Below, piece by piece: positions 9,271 through 18,156 of a stretch of 64,000 nt of DNA. The stretch covers positions 1-64,000 of the forward strand of contig NZ_VKNW01000002.1 of NCBI RefSeq assembly GCF_007474535.1, given 5' to 3'. A program made the position numbers and the translations under genes. This stretch comes from Chryseobacterium echinoideorum (GTDB lineage: Bacteria > Bacteroidota > Bacteroidia > Flavobacteriales > Weeksellaceae). Position 1 is the first letter of the stretch. Each line of letters starts with the position of its first letter. The notes beneath the pieces are model-generated. The model was not told the origin of the DNA. It ran no database searches and saw only the letters and a program-made list of their open reading frames with translations.

Positions 9271-9313
9271 AAGACAGATTTCTACAAAACTTAAAAATGC
9301 AGAAATCTGTCTT
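9271..9313. terminator. Bidirectional terminator between surE and glycosyltransferase
   Basis: AAGACAGATTTCT (9271-9283) pairs with AGAAATCTGTCTT (9301-9313), a 13-bp perfect stem with a 17-nt loop. T-rich tracts lie on both sides, so it can serve both convergent genes. Confidence 0.85.
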
Positions 9314-10516
9314 TTATTTTTTATTTTTCTCTTCAATCCAGCGACTCATATATTTGGTTGAATTTAACTGATGATGCTGCAGAATGATTCCCAGGTAATT
9401 TACTGCCCGATGATCTTGAAGGTTTTCCTTGATGTTCGCAATTTTTTCCCAAAATTGGTCAACGTAAAGCTGCTTATCAAAAACCTGTTTCAGGATCTCT
9501 GCTGCATAATCGTTTGCCTGGTTCCAGACTGTTTCATTTTGATATAGCTCAACCGCTTTTTTGATAAACTTGTCGTCAGAATCTTCAATAAAACCATTCC
9601 ATGGCAGATTTTTGTGCATCGCTTCTGCTCCAACCGAGCTGGTAACATTCGGCAAACCCAATTTCATGCTCTCCCATAGTTTTCCTTTCAAACCCGCACC
9701 AAAAGGAATGGGAGCGAGTAAAACACGGTATTCTTTCAAAACAGCTTCCGCAGACTCTGCTCTTCCTTTCACAACAAAACCCTCATTCTCATTATTCAGC
9801 TGAAAAACTTTTTCTGTTGCATACGCTCCGTAAATATGAAGTTCCGCATCCGGGATTAGCTTACGAATTGATTTCCAGATCGTTTTAAGCTTAATAACAG
9901 TCTGCCAATTAGGTTCGTGAAGAAAATTCCCAATGCTTACGAAATGTTTCCGCTCTAAAAAAGATGTTTTATTCTTTTCCTTTTTTTCTGTCAGAAACGG
10001 AATATAAAAGAGAATTTCAGGATTAATTCTGAACTTTTGTATCAGCAAATTCATTTCAAATTCAGAAATGATTAACGATAAATCACACCGCAAAATGGAA
10101 GCAATTTCTCTTTTAAAAATTTCATTGATGAAATCCTGATCGTTTACTTCTCTTTTTTCAATAAAAGCTTTTCTTCGTGCTTCTCTAAGGAAATGAAGGT
10201 CTTCTGTATCAAGGATTTTAATCGCTTCCGGACAATTTTCAGAAATCCGCCAACCCAGCTGTTCTTCGGTGACATATCGGTCAAAAAGGACGATGTCGGG
10301 GTTCAGAGCTTTAATTCTTTTGTCAAAACTTTCACTGTTGATTTCAATTTTTTCAACATCAATTTTCTCCGAAAACTCAATATTCTTGGCTGAAGTAAGA
10401 AATGTGATTCTGTAATTTTTTTCTCTGAACAATTCAATAAGCTGCATCATTCTGTGGCCTGCTGCCGTAGAAGCCGGTTCGGGAATAACGAGACCGATAA
10501 TAACAAGATGTTTCAC
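9314..10516 (-). CDS. Glycosyltransferase (GT4-like)
   Basis: A 400-residue protein with a GT-B layout. The N-terminal Rossmann half begins MKHLVIIGLVIPEPASTAAGHRMMQL. The C-terminal half holds a F-V-S-I-G-N-F-L-H-E-P-N-W stretch (near residue 190), an H-I-Y-G-A-Y-A-T-E motif and an A-P-I-P-F-G-A-G-L-K-G-K-L-W-E-S-M-K-L-G-L-P segment (about 270-292). This is the typical nucleotide-sugar E-x7-E-like region of GT4-type enzymes. Donor and acceptor are unknown. It lies 60 bp downstream of the radical SAM gene and may be the last gene of that leftward operon, in keeping with a lipid or surface glycan role (inference). Confidence 0.8.
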   Translation of the reverse strand: MKHLVIIGLVIPEPASTAAGHRMMQLIELFREKNYRITFLTSAKNIEFSEKIDVEKIEINSESFDKRIKALNPDIVLFDRYVTEEQLGWRISENCPEAIKILDTEDLHFLREARRKAFIEKREVNDQDFINEIFKREIASILRCDLSLIISEFEMNLLIQKFRINPEILFYIPFLTEKKEKNKTSFLERKHFVSIGNFLHEPNWQTVIKLKTIWKSIRKLIPDAELHIYGAYATEKVFQLNNENEGFVVKGRAESAEAVLKEYRVLLAPIPFGAGLKGKLWESMKLGLPNVTSSVGAEAMHKNLPWNGFIEDSDDKFIKKAVELYQNETVWNQANDYAAEILKQVFDKQLYVDQFWEKIANIKENLQDHRAVNYLGIILQHHQLNSTKYMSRWIEEKNKK

Positions 10517-10575
10517 AAACGCAAAAGTAGTACTAAATTTTTCAAATCATCAGATTAAAGCAATCTTCATCAGAG

Positions 10576-11979
10576 TTAAAATAAAACCCTGTCATCTTTT
10601 CGCAATTCTTCCAGATATTTGATTTTGTCATCACGATAAAATAAATTCATGGTCTCAAAAGGAATCATTTTCAAATCTTTGTTGACGATATGTACACAGG
10701 ATTTTTTTACTGCACGAACATCAAAATCATGGGCATCCATAAAATTCATAATGATGATTCTGAATAAATTATCATAATCAAGATTCGGAGCCGAAACTTC
10801 AGGAAGACAACATAATAGCTGATTGACTTTTGGTTTTACTTCATCCACTGAAATACCTGTGCTGAAAATATCTAAGAGCTGCATCTGCAAACCGGTATCC
10901 TGTTCGTAGACGATTGTATTTTTGGTTTCATTATTTAGCAGATCAGCGGGATTGATATATCTTGTTAAAGGAATAGTTTCACCTTCCAGCTTCAGAATAT
11001 ATCCCATTGCCAAAGCATCGGGATTACACGGAACCGGAATCAAATCATCCGAATTTAAAAGCGGAAACTGATTTAAAATTTCCTGCCTTACTTCCGTTAA
11101 AGTAATTTTTTCATGTGCCGAATCTTCTCTGTTTCTGCCTGCAATTTCCACGGGCTGAAAGGTAATTCCGCGAACGCATTTTTGCTTTAAGGCAAACTCA
11201 ATAATTTTTCCTATTTCATCAATATTCTTACCTTTTTGCAGGACAATTACCAATGTTGTGGAAAGATTTAAAGCATTTAATTTTTCTAAAGCTTTCATTC
11301 GAACATCTGTCAAATCTTTCCCTCTGAAATCTTCCAGAACTTCTGGCTTAAAAGAATCAAACTGAAGGTAAATTTCAAACTCCGGTGCATAAGTTGCTAA
11401 CTTTTCTGCAAAACCCGGATCATTGGCGATTCTTACACCGTTAGTATTCAACATCAAATGCTTGATAGGTTTTGACTTCGCAATATCCATGATTTTGAAA
11501 AACTCAGGATGAATAGTCGGCTCTCCTCCACTGATCTGAACAACGTCCGGTTCGCTTTCATTTTTAACAATGATATCTAACATCGCTTCAATATCTTCCA
11601 GACTTCTGTGACTTCCGTAATGTGGAGAAGACATGGCATAGCAAGTCGGACAAGTCAGATTACAACGATCTGTCACTTCTACTATAGAAAGGCAGCTATG
11701 TTGCTCATGATCAATACATAAACCACAATCGTAAGGACAGCCATACTCTACATCGTTTCCAAAATGAACAGGTGTTTCTGATGCTTTATTGTAGTTTCGT
11801 ATGTTTTTATAGTACTGAACATCGGAAGCAATTTTAGTTTTAAAAAATCCGTGATCAGGACATCTTTTGGTCATGAAGACATTATCATCTTCGATGATAA
11901 TTTTAGCACCGACTCTTTTAAGGCATTCCGGACACAAACTGATGGTATAATCGTAATAGGTATAGTTTCTTACTGGCAT
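10576..11979 (-). CDS. Radical SAM enzyme of the MJ0619/tetraether-synthase-like family
   Basis: A 467-residue protein from the chosen ATG at 11979 (MPVRNYTYYDYTISLCPEC). An ATG at 12006 is possible but would overlap the upstream small gene. Cysteine clusters appear in order: CPEC near residue 16, CPDHG at 40, GCPYDCGLC at 80-88, then CNLTCPTCY (radical SAM CX3CX2C) at 106-113, then a GGEPT-type SAM loop. This combination matches archaeal MJ0619-like proteins, which include tetraether lipid synthase Tes. In Tes the extra clusters support coupling of unactivated lipid carbons. The bacterial substrate is unknown. The Lgt-like gene two positions upstream supports a lipid role (inference). Confidence 0.82.
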   Translation of the reverse strand: MPVRNYTYYDYTISLCPECLKRVGAKIIIEDDNVFMTKRCPDHGFFKTKIASDVQYYKNIRNYNKASETPVHFGNDVEYGCPYDCGLCIDHEQHSCLSIVEVTDRCNLTCPTCYAMSSPHYGSHRSLEDIEAMLDIIVKNESEPDVVQISGGEPTIHPEFFKIMDIAKSKPIKHLMLNTNGVRIANDPGFAEKLATYAPEFEIYLQFDSFKPEVLEDFRGKDLTDVRMKALEKLNALNLSTTLVIVLQKGKNIDEIGKIIEFALKQKCVRGITFQPVEIAGRNREDSAHEKITLTEVRQEILNQFPLLNSDDLIPVPCNPDALAMGYILKLEGETIPLTRYINPADLLNNETKNTIVYEQDTGLQMQLLDIFSTGISVDEVKPKVNQLLCCLPEVSAPNLDYDNLFRIIIMNFMDAHDFDVRAVKKSCVHIVNKDLKMIPFETMNLFYRDDKIKYLEELRKDDRVLF

Positions 11980-11990
11980 AATTTCTTTTT

Positions 11991-12224
11991 TTACATTCCG
12001 CCACACACAAAACCGCTAATTAATCCGCAAACTAGTAAGCAAATAATCATAATTTGCCATAGTTGTTTTTTCGTTAGTCTTTTCTTATTATTAAACTCAT
12101 AAATAAATTTAACAAGAGCTGTAATCATTGCGGATATCAATAAGGCAACGATGAGAATAATTACTATTATAATTAGAACAAAGACTTCTAAACCTCCCAC
12201 CTCTAAAAGCGTAAGTATTTTCAT
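11991..12224 (-). CDS. Small hydrophobic membrane protein, 77 residues
   Basis: The protein has a long hydrophobic stretch (residues about 14-40, rich in I, L and V), a basic loop (NNKKRLTKKQ) and a second hydrophobic segment ending F-V-C-G-G-M. Two membrane helices are likely. Its ATG overlaps the stop of the Lgt-like gene (ATGA), a sign of translational coupling, and it ends 11 bp before the radical SAM start. I do not recognise a family. The tight linkage suggests it works with the flanking genes. Confidence 0.7.
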   Translation of the reverse strand: MKILTLLEVGGLEVFVLIIIVIILIVALLISAMITALVKFIYEFNNKKRLTKKQLWQIMIICLLVCGLISGFVCGGM

Positions 12225-12985
12225 ATTGTAATTGTGTTTTTAATGTTCATTAAATATATAGTGTTTTTAATAGCATAAATATAATATAATATGAACATCA
12301 GGCAAACTACTTGTATGGTTCCCAATTTTCCTATAATTTCTATTTTGGGCTTAATAAAATCCAGAAAAAACCTAAAGTTGAAATAACTCAGCATAAATAT
12401 CTGAAAAACAAAACCTGAAGGATATTTATTTTTCCTCTGGATAATTTTTAAAACAATCCATAAGACCATAAGAAAAGCAATTTCGTATAACGCAACAGGA
12501 TGCCGAAGATATTCATCACCTAAATGCATTCCGAAAATAAAATTGGTAGGAATTCCATATGTTTCTTCGTGAATTCCGGTCAGAAAACATCCGATTCTGC
12601 CGATCATCATTGCGAGAATCAAAGGAAAAACAATCAAATCTCCTGTGCTTTCTTTGTGACCGACAATTTTTTTTGCCCATTCTACACCCATTAAACCAAA
12701 AGCCAGTCCACCAACGATGGTATTGTTTGTCCAGAATCTTTTAAAATCAAAATCATTAAAAAACACATCCGGATTTTCTAAATTCCCAATAAGCTTTGAA
12801 CCCAATAATGCTCCTGCCGTAGCTCCGATTAAGACCGCAGCAGAAGTGTTGAAGGACAGCTTTTCTTTTGACTTCCGTTTTAAATAAAAATAATACCGCA
12901 TTCCGATGAAAATCCCAATGGTTTCAAGAACAGGATGTGCAAGGATTGTATGATCAAAAATCTGAAAAGTAACAGGAAAATCCAT
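12221..12985 (-). CDS. Lgt-like (prolipoprotein diacylglyceryl transferase family) membrane protein
   Basis: From the preferred ATG at 12985 (MDFPVTFQIF) the protein has 254 residues and about seven membrane segments. It keeps recognisable Lgt features: the N-terminal H-P-V-L-E-T, a G-R-I-G-C-F-L-T-G motif where true Lgt usually has G-R-x-G-N-F-x-N, and a C-terminal R-H-P-V-A-L-Y-E motif. The Asn-to-Cys change in the catalytic-region motif and the gene context argue for a paralogue that transfers a glyceride or modifies another lipid, not the housekeeping Lgt. The ATG at 13036 adds 17 residues. It is first in an apparent operon with the small membrane protein and the radical SAM enzyme. Confidence 0.78.
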   Translation of the reverse strand: MDFPVTFQIFDHTILAHPVLETIGIFIGMRYYFYLKRKSKEKLSFNTSAAVLIGATAGALLGSKLIGNLENPDVFFNDFDFKRFWTNNTIVGGLAFGLMGVEWAKKIVGHKESTGDLIVFPLILAMMIGRIGCFLTGIHEETYGIPTNFIFGMHLGDEYLRHPVALYEIAFLMVLWIVLKIIQRKNKYPSGFVFQIFMLSYFNFRFFLDFIKPKIEIIGKLGTIQVVCLMFILYYIYAIKNTIYLMNIKNTITI

Positions 12986-13182
12986 AAAACCAAATGTAAG
13001 ATATTTCAAAATAAGATGAAAATGTGATTTTATCAATTAACACTTTCACAAAATCTCAAAAATCGTGAATGATTAGCATCTATTGTGATACCTCTTGGGA
13101 TTTAAAATTTTCATAAAAGTTTATTTCAAAACTTATCTTTTAAATCTTTTCCTTAATTTTAATTAAAATATTTTTCCAAATT

Positions 13183-14223
13183 ATGAGAATAGAATATGAT
13201 ATAAAGCTAGGGTTTAAAGATGTAATGTTTCGTCCTAAACGTTCAACGTTAAAATCTCGTTCTGAAGTTGACCTTGAGAGAGAATTTACATTCCTTCACA
13301 CCCAAAAAAAATGGAAAGGAACTCCGATTATCGCTGCCAATATGGACACGGTAGGAACTTTTGAAATGGCAGCTGAACTTGCAAAAGAGAAAATAATCAC
13401 TGCCATACATAAACATTATTCTGTAAACGAATGGGCTGATTTTCTGAAAGATAAAAGTGATGAATTCTACCAATACATCACATTGAGTACAGGAACCGGA
13501 AAAAGCGATGAAGAAAAAATAAAAACAATTCTCACACAACATCCAAAAATTGAGTTTCTCTGCATAGATGTTGCCAATGGTTATTCTGAGCATTTTGTAC
13601 AATTTGTAAAAAAAGCGAGACAGAATTTCCCTGATAAAATTATCATTGCTGGGAATGTGGTAACGGGCGAGATGGTAGAGGAACTTCTTTTGGTGGGTGC
13701 AGATATTATAAAAGTCGGCATTGGTCCCGGCTCGGTTTGTACTACCCGAGTAAAGACAGGAGTCGGATATCCACAGCTTTCAGCAATTATAGAATGTTCT
13801 GATGCAGCTCACGGATTGAAAGGTCATATTATTGCAGACGGAGGGTGTAAAGTTCCGGGAGATGTTGCCAAAGCTTTTGGCGGAGGCGCAGATTTTGTTA
13901 TGTTGGGCGGAATGTTTGCCGGTCACGATGAAAGCGGAGGCGATATGGTGGAAGAAAACGGTAAAAAATATAAGCTTTTCTATGGAATGAGCTCCAAAAC
14001 TGCAATGGATAAACATTCGGGCGGAGTTGCAGAATACAGAGCTTCCGAAGGTAAAACGGTGAAAGTAGAATATAAAGGTGCCGTGTCGGAAACAATAAGA
14101 GATATTCTTGGCGGTGTTCGCTCTACCTGCACGTATGTTGGTGCTTCCACCTTGAAAGAACTGTCAAAAAGAACCACTTTTATAAGGGTTCAGGAACAGG
14201 AAAATCAGGTTTTTAAGGATTAA
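13183..14223 (+). CDS. guaC: GMP reductase
   Basis: A 346-residue TIM-barrel enzyme of the IMPDH/GMPR family. It lacks the CBS domains of IMP dehydrogenase and has the length of E. coli GuaC (347). The catalytic cysteine lies in [11 protein letters not shown] (Cys186), followed by I-A-D-G-G-C and the flap region with G-M-S-S-K-T-A-M. It converts GMP to IMP with NADPH and releases ammonia, balancing purine pools. It is monocistronic, with its own terminator at 14230-14254, convergent with fabG. Confidence 0.95.
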   Translation: MRIEYDIKLGFKDVMFRPKRSTLKSRSEVDLEREFTFLHTQKKWKGTPIIAANMDTVGTFEMAAELAKEKIITAIHKHYSVNEWADFLKDKSDEFYQYITLSTGTGKSDEEKIKTILTQHPKIEFLCIDVANGYSEHFVQFVKKARQNFPDKIIIAGNVVTGEMVEELLLVGADIIKVGIGPGSVCTTRVKTGVGYPQLSAIIECSDAAHGLKGHIIADGGCKVPGDVAKAFGGGADFVMLGGMFAGHDESGGDMVEENGKKYKLFYGMSSKTAMDKHSGGVAEYRASEGKTVKVEYKGAVSETIRDILGGVRSTCTYVGASTLKELSKRTTFIRVQEQENQVFKD

Positions 14224-14229
14224 AATAAA

Positions 14230-14254
14230 AATCCCGCAAATTTTTTTGCGGGAT
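14230..14254. terminator. Bidirectional terminator between guaC and fabG
   Basis: AATCCCGCAAA and TTTGCGGGATT form an 11-bp stem around a short T-rich loop. It lies 6 bp after the guaC stop and 20 bp before the fabG stop, between convergent genes. Confidence 0.85.
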
Positions 14255-14274
14255 TATATTTAATTTTCTGTTTG

Positions 14275-15018
14275 TTAAGTAAGCATTCCACCGTCTACAT
14301 TCAGAACCTGACCGGAAATATAAGAAGACATTTCGCTTCCTAAAAACACACACGCATTAGCTACATCTTCAGGCTGCCCTCCTCTTTTCAAAGGAATTCC
14401 GTCTCTCCATCCCTGAACTGTTTTTTCGTCTAAAGCTGCGGTCATTTCAGTTTCGATAAATCCCGGAGCAATTGCATTACAACGGATATTTCTTGATCCC
14501 AGTTCTAAGGCAATAGATTTTGTAAATCCGATAACACCTGCCTTAGAAGCGGCATAGTTTGCCTGTCCTGCATTACCTTTTACTCCTACTACAGAAGTCA
14601 TATTGATGATAGAACCAGATTTTGCCTTCATCATCGGTTTAATTACCGCTTTAGTAAGGTTGAATACAGAGTCCAGATTTACTTTGATAATGGTATCCCA
14701 ATCTTCTTTTGACATTCTCATCAACAAATTATCTTTTGTAATGCCTGCATTGTTGACCAAAATATCAATTTTTCCAAATTCAGTCATTACTTCATCTACT
14801 AATTTTTGAGCCGCTTCAAAATCTGAAGCATCAGACTGATAACCTTTAATTTGAGTTACAGAACTTAAAGCAGTTTCTAATTCTTTTGCTTTTTCTACAG
14901 AGCCTGCGTAAGTAAATGCTACTTTTGCTCCTTGCTGAGCAAAAATTTCTGCAATACCCTTTCCGATTCCTCTTGTAGCTCCGGTAATTAGTGCTACTTT
15001 TCCTTCCAATAGTTTCAT
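14275..15018 (-). CDS. fabG: 3-oxoacyl-[acyl-carrier-protein] reductase
   Basis: A 247-residue short-chain dehydrogenase from ATG 15018 (MKLLEGKVALITGATRGIGKG). The upstream in-frame ATG at 15042 adds eight residues that FabG normally lacks. It shows the TGxxxGIG cofactor motif, N-N-A-G, the catalytic Ser/Tyr-x-x-x-Lys (NYAASKAG) and the PGFIETEMTAAL loop typical of FabG. It reduces 3-ketoacyl-ACP with NADPH in fatty acid elongation. It stands alone here, separate from other fab genes. Confidence 0.95.
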   Translation of the reverse strand: MKLLEGKVALITGATRGIGKGIAEIFAQQGAKVAFTYAGSVEKAKELETALSSVTQIKGYQSDASDFEAAQKLVDEVMTEFGKIDILVNNAGITKDNLLMRMSKEDWDTIIKVNLDSVFNLTKAVIKPMMKAKSGSIINMTSVVGVKGNAGQANYAASKAGVIGFTKSIALELGSRNIRCNAIAPGFIETEMTAALDEKTVQGWRDGIPLKRGGQPEDVANACVFLGSEMSSYISGQVLNVDGGMLT

Positions 15019-15055
15019 ATATAATATTATAAAGTTTTTCAAATTTATAAAAAAA

Positions 15056-15075
15056 GCTCACAATAAATTGTGAGC
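15056..15075 (-). terminator. Terminator after the Abi-family gene
   Basis: GCTCACAA-TTTA-TTGTGAGC forms a perfect 8-bp stem. On the reverse strand it is followed by seven T. It separates the leftward Abi gene from fabG. Confidence 0.88.
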
Positions 15076-15145
15076 CTACGTTCTTTTTTTATAGTGCACC
15101 TATATATCTAGTATACAAAGGCACTTTCTTTTGCAAAGATATGAT

Positions 15146-16033
15146 TTATTTTGTATTAAACATAATTAATCCTGATTTTTCACTATAAATTTCAAATGCT
15201 TCATGACAATTCTGAAATTTTTTTAGACAATCATTGATTTCAATTTCAAAATCATTTTTACGATTAGAGGAAATTTGATTTAAAACATATGAAATAGTTT
15301 TTACAATAACTCCTAAATTGCTTCTATTATCATCTTTATACATTATGGATGGAATGGTTGGCAAACTTGTTGGCAAATAATAATTGTATAATATCGCAGC
15401 ATGAGCACATCTATTTCTTATATGGACTAAACCTTTAAAAGTTTTATTGAACTTAATTATTGGCTTAATTCCTAACTTTTCAGATATTCTTTCCTTAATT
15501 TCTTCATTTTTTATATTCTGATAAATCTTAAAGATTGATCCAAATGGAAAATTTTCAAGCGTTTTCCAAGCTGGTGCATATTTGCTACTAGGATATTTTC
15601 TATGATGATTTTTTATTACGTAATGTTTTAATTTAAAATCTTCATTATAATGATTATCAAAATCTTTAATAAAAGAATTCTCCATTACTTCATCATTTAC
15701 AAACCATAATGAATCATCTTTATATTTTACCGAAACATAATAAACAAGTGATGTTCTAAAATTTATTTCAATTCGATTTAAATACTTAATTAAGATATAT
15801 CTTATATCGTTATCTAGATAATAAAGATCAATAATCGTTTGAAATTTTGTTTTTTCAATAAAACGATGCGAACCTGTTCCGTCTCTTAAATCATACCAAT
15901 AAAATCCTAATCGATAGTACCCAATATCTAATAAAATCTCTTTTATTTTTTGAGTTGTAAAACCTTCAAAACATAAACCTCTACTTTTTAGTAGATCTAT
16001 TTGCTCATCGATTGATAAAGCTATATTTCCCAT
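15146..16033 (-). CDS. Abi-family (AbiD/AbiF-like) abortive infection protein
   Basis: A 295-residue protein matching the Abi_2 family: an N-terminal L-L-x-x-R-G-L segment, G-Y-Y-R-L-x-x-Y, and R-Y-I-L-x-x-x-L-x-x-I-E-x-x-x-R-T. Near residues 206-211 it has RNRCAH, an R-x4-H motif as in HEPN ribonucleases, followed by a C-terminal helical part. Family members are tied to phage-triggered abortive infection, probably through RNA cleavage. It is very AT-rich and sits between rsmI and fabG with its own terminator, which looks like an insertion into a housekeeping neighbourhood. The defence role is inferred from family membership. Confidence 0.85.
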   Translation of the reverse strand: MGNIALSIDEQIDLLKSRGLCFEGFTTQKIKEILLDIGYYRLGFYWYDLRDGTGSHRFIEKTKFQTIIDLYYLDNDIRYILIKYLNRIEINFRTSLVYYVSVKYKDDSLWFVNDEVMENSFIKDFDNHYNEDFKLKHYVIKNHHRKYPSSKYAPAWKTLENFPFGSIFKIYQNIKNEEIKERISEKLGIKPIIKFNKTFKGLVHIRNRCAHAAILYNYYLPTSLPTIPSIMYKDDNRSNLGVIVKTISYVLNQISSNRKNDFEIEINDCLKKFQNCHEAFEIYSEKSGLIMFNTK

Positions 16034-16039
16034 AATTAA

Positions 16040-16717
16040 TTATTTGACAGAATTATTCACTACCAAAACAATCTCTCCTTTCAAAGTTTTGCTTTTAGAA
16101 AATTCAATTAATTCATCAATTGTTCCGCGTTTAGTCTCTTCAAATTTTTTTGAAATCTCGCGGCTTAAGCTTACTTTGGTTTCTTCACCGAAAAACTCTT
16201 TGATCTGTTCCAAAGTAGTATTGATTTTATGAGGGCTTTCATACAAAACAATCGTTCTTCTCTCTTCCGCAAGCTGTTTCAGTTTAGTTTGCCGTCCTTT
16301 TTTCTGTGGAAGAAAACCTGCAAACAGAAATTCATTATTGGGAAGACCGGAAACCACTAAAGCCGGAATTAAAGCCGTTGCTCCGGGAAGGCAAATCATC
16401 TCAATATTATGATCTGATCCTGCTTTTGCCAGTAAATAACCCGGGTCTGAAATTCCCGGTGTTCCTGCATCAGTGATGATCGCAATATTTTGCTCGTTTT
16501 TAAGATCAGTAATTATTTTTTCTGTAGCCTGATGTTCATTGTGTAAATGATAGGATTTCAGAGGTTTAGCTATTTCAAAATGTTTCAGGAGAATTCCCGA
16601 AGTTCGGGTATCTTCACAAAGAATATAATCCACTTCTTTCAGGGTTTTTATTGCTCTGAAAGTCATATCATCTAAATTTCCTACAGGAGTAGGTACAAAG
16701 TATAGGATTCCGCTCAA
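16040..16717 (-). CDS. rsmI: 16S rRNA (cytidine1402-2'-O)-methyltransferase
   Basis: This 225-residue protein carries the tetrapyrrole-methylase fold motifs of RsmI: LYFVPTPVGNLDDMTFRAI at the N-terminus, C-E-D-T-R-x-S, the I-T-D-A-G-T-P-G-I-S-D-P-G loop and L-P-G-A-T-A. It methylates the ribose of C1402 in the 30S decoding centre with SAM. At 225 residues it is shorter than E. coli RsmI (about 286) and lacks the usual C-terminal extension. It begins 2 bp after the acidic protein gene, which implies co-transcription. Confidence 0.93.
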   Translation of the reverse strand: MSGILYFVPTPVGNLDDMTFRAIKTLKEVDYILCEDTRTSGILLKHFEIAKPLKSYHLHNEHQATEKIITDLKNEQNIAIITDAGTPGISDPGYLLAKAGSDHNIEMICLPGATALIPALVVSGLPNNEFLFAGFLPQKKGRQTKLKQLAEERRTIVLYESPHKINTTLEQIKEFFGEETKVSLSREISKKFEETKRGTIDELIEFSKSKTLKGEIVLVVNNSVK

Positions 16718-16719
16718 AA

Positions 16720-18096
16720 CTACATAAATTTATTTTCTACCAACAGCCAAAGTCTTTGGGCATATTCATCTACCTTATCCCATTTTTTATCATAATAGAG
16801 GTCACTGAGATACTCTTTGGCTTCTTCAAGATTTTTACATCTGTTGAGTTCTGAAATAGCATTATTCAAATCTGTCTGGCTGCCTCCGAAAAGTATTTTT
16901 GTAAAAGCAAGCCTGTCATTTAGATCCAATCTAAACTCAGGTCTTGGTTTTGGGGCTTCCATAAAGTCGGTTGGAATATTGCTTTTTAACAAACTACCTG
17001 CATCCTCTTTCATAACCGAAGTTTCTGGCTTTTCTTCTTTTTCTCTTTCCAGAGGGTCATCATCAAACAAAGTCTGGATAGATTTCAGCCCTCTTATATT
17101 CGCCAGTTTTATTTTCTTTTCGTTTTTATAGGCTTCAATATTTTCAAAACTCTGATCCGAAAGAGGTGTCTCTCTTACAGTTTCGGAAACCGGATTCTCA
17201 ATATCTATAACTTTGCTTCTATCAGATTCATCACCTATATCTTCCTGATTTTGAAAATCTTTTTTTATTTCATCTAACACAGTTTCTACGTTAGAGTTTT
17301 CAGTAATTATTTCTTCCTGATTCAGTTTTACAGCATCAGAAATATCATGATTTTCTGTTTCTTCGATCAGGATATCTTCTTCTTCTTCGTAATGATCGGA
17401 ATCAAAAATGTCAGCAATTTTTTCTGAAATTTCCGGCTGGTTTTGTTGCTGAATATCAGCTTCACTCAATTGTTCCGTAGAACTGTTTTTTTCAGAAAAC
17501 TCTTCATCTTCTTGTTTAAAATTATCTTCAGGTTCGGCATTTTCCAGAATCCTTTCTTCGTCCACAAAACTTAGAACAAGGTCTTTATTATCCGGCTCTT
17601 CTTCCTCAATTTCATTCAGCTCATTATTAAATACAGCTTCTTCCTCAAGATGATCCGAAATTTCATCAGAAACAAAATCTGTGGCAGCTTCGGGTTTATT
17701 TTCTTCAACAAAGTTAACTAGTTCCTCATGCAGATCACTTTCGATAATTTCATTGATCTGGTGATTAAAAATAGCCTCTTCTTCTTTTACTTCAGTGCTA
17801 TTTTCAGATTCTGAAGGATACTCACTGCCAATCTCATTCAGCTCATTATTAAATACAGCTTCTTCTTCGAGATCTTCATTTTGAACAAAATGTTGTGGCT
17901 TTTCAGAATACAATTGATTATCAAAATTCCGGAGATTCTTGTTTAAAAGTTTTAAAAAAGAAATCTTCTCTGCAAGATCATCAGCAAGATCGTGCTTTGA
18001 AATCAGCTCTTCGACGTTATTTACGCCGCTCAGAATATGAATGATATTCCTTGATTCGGAAAAAATCTTATCCTTTAAATCTTGAATGTTCTGCAT
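16720..18096 (-). CDS. Acidic repeat-containing protein of unknown function
   Basis: A 458-residue, strongly acidic protein. A short motif E-E-E-A-(V/I)-F-N-(N/H)-(E/Q)-(L/I)-N-E-I recurs at least three times between about residues 70 and 170, separated by glutamate-rich low-complexity sequence. The N-terminal 55 residues and the C-terminal 70 (LDLNDRLAFTKILFGG...WDKVDEYAQRLWLLVENKF) look ordered and helical. There is no signal peptide or membrane segment, so it is probably cytoplasmic. It is divergent from tdk and upstream of rsmI with a 2-bp gap. No function can be assigned; the middle is likely disordered and binds a basic partner (inference). Confidence 0.75.
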   Translation of the reverse strand: MQNIQDLKDKIFSESRNIIHILSGVNNVEELISKHDLADDLAEKISFLKLLNKNLRNFDNQLYSEKPQHFVQNEDLEEEAVFNNELNEIGSEYPSESENSTEVKEEEAIFNHQINEIIESDLHEELVNFVEENKPEAATDFVSDEISDHLEEEAVFNNELNEIEEEEPDNKDLVLSFVDEERILENAEPEDNFKQEDEEFSEKNSSTEQLSEADIQQQNQPEISEKIADIFDSDHYEEEEDILIEETENHDISDAVKLNQEEIITENSNVETVLDEIKKDFQNQEDIGDESDRSKVIDIENPVSETVRETPLSDQSFENIEAYKNEKKIKLANIRGLKSIQTLFDDDPLEREKEEKPETSVMKEDAGSLLKSNIPTDFMEAPKPRPEFRLDLNDRLAFTKILFGGSQTDLNNAISELNRCKNLEEAKEYLSDLYYDKKWDKVDEYAQRLWLLVENKFM

Positions 18097-18156
18097 TGTA
18101 GATTCTTATTAAAATTGCTTACTTTTGATGTTAAAATATTACGGCTAATTTAACAA

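Noticed and set aside
15056..15075. Short palindrome as a regulator operator before fabG
   Set aside because: The perfect stem followed by seven T on the reverse strand is better explained as a terminator of the Abi gene.
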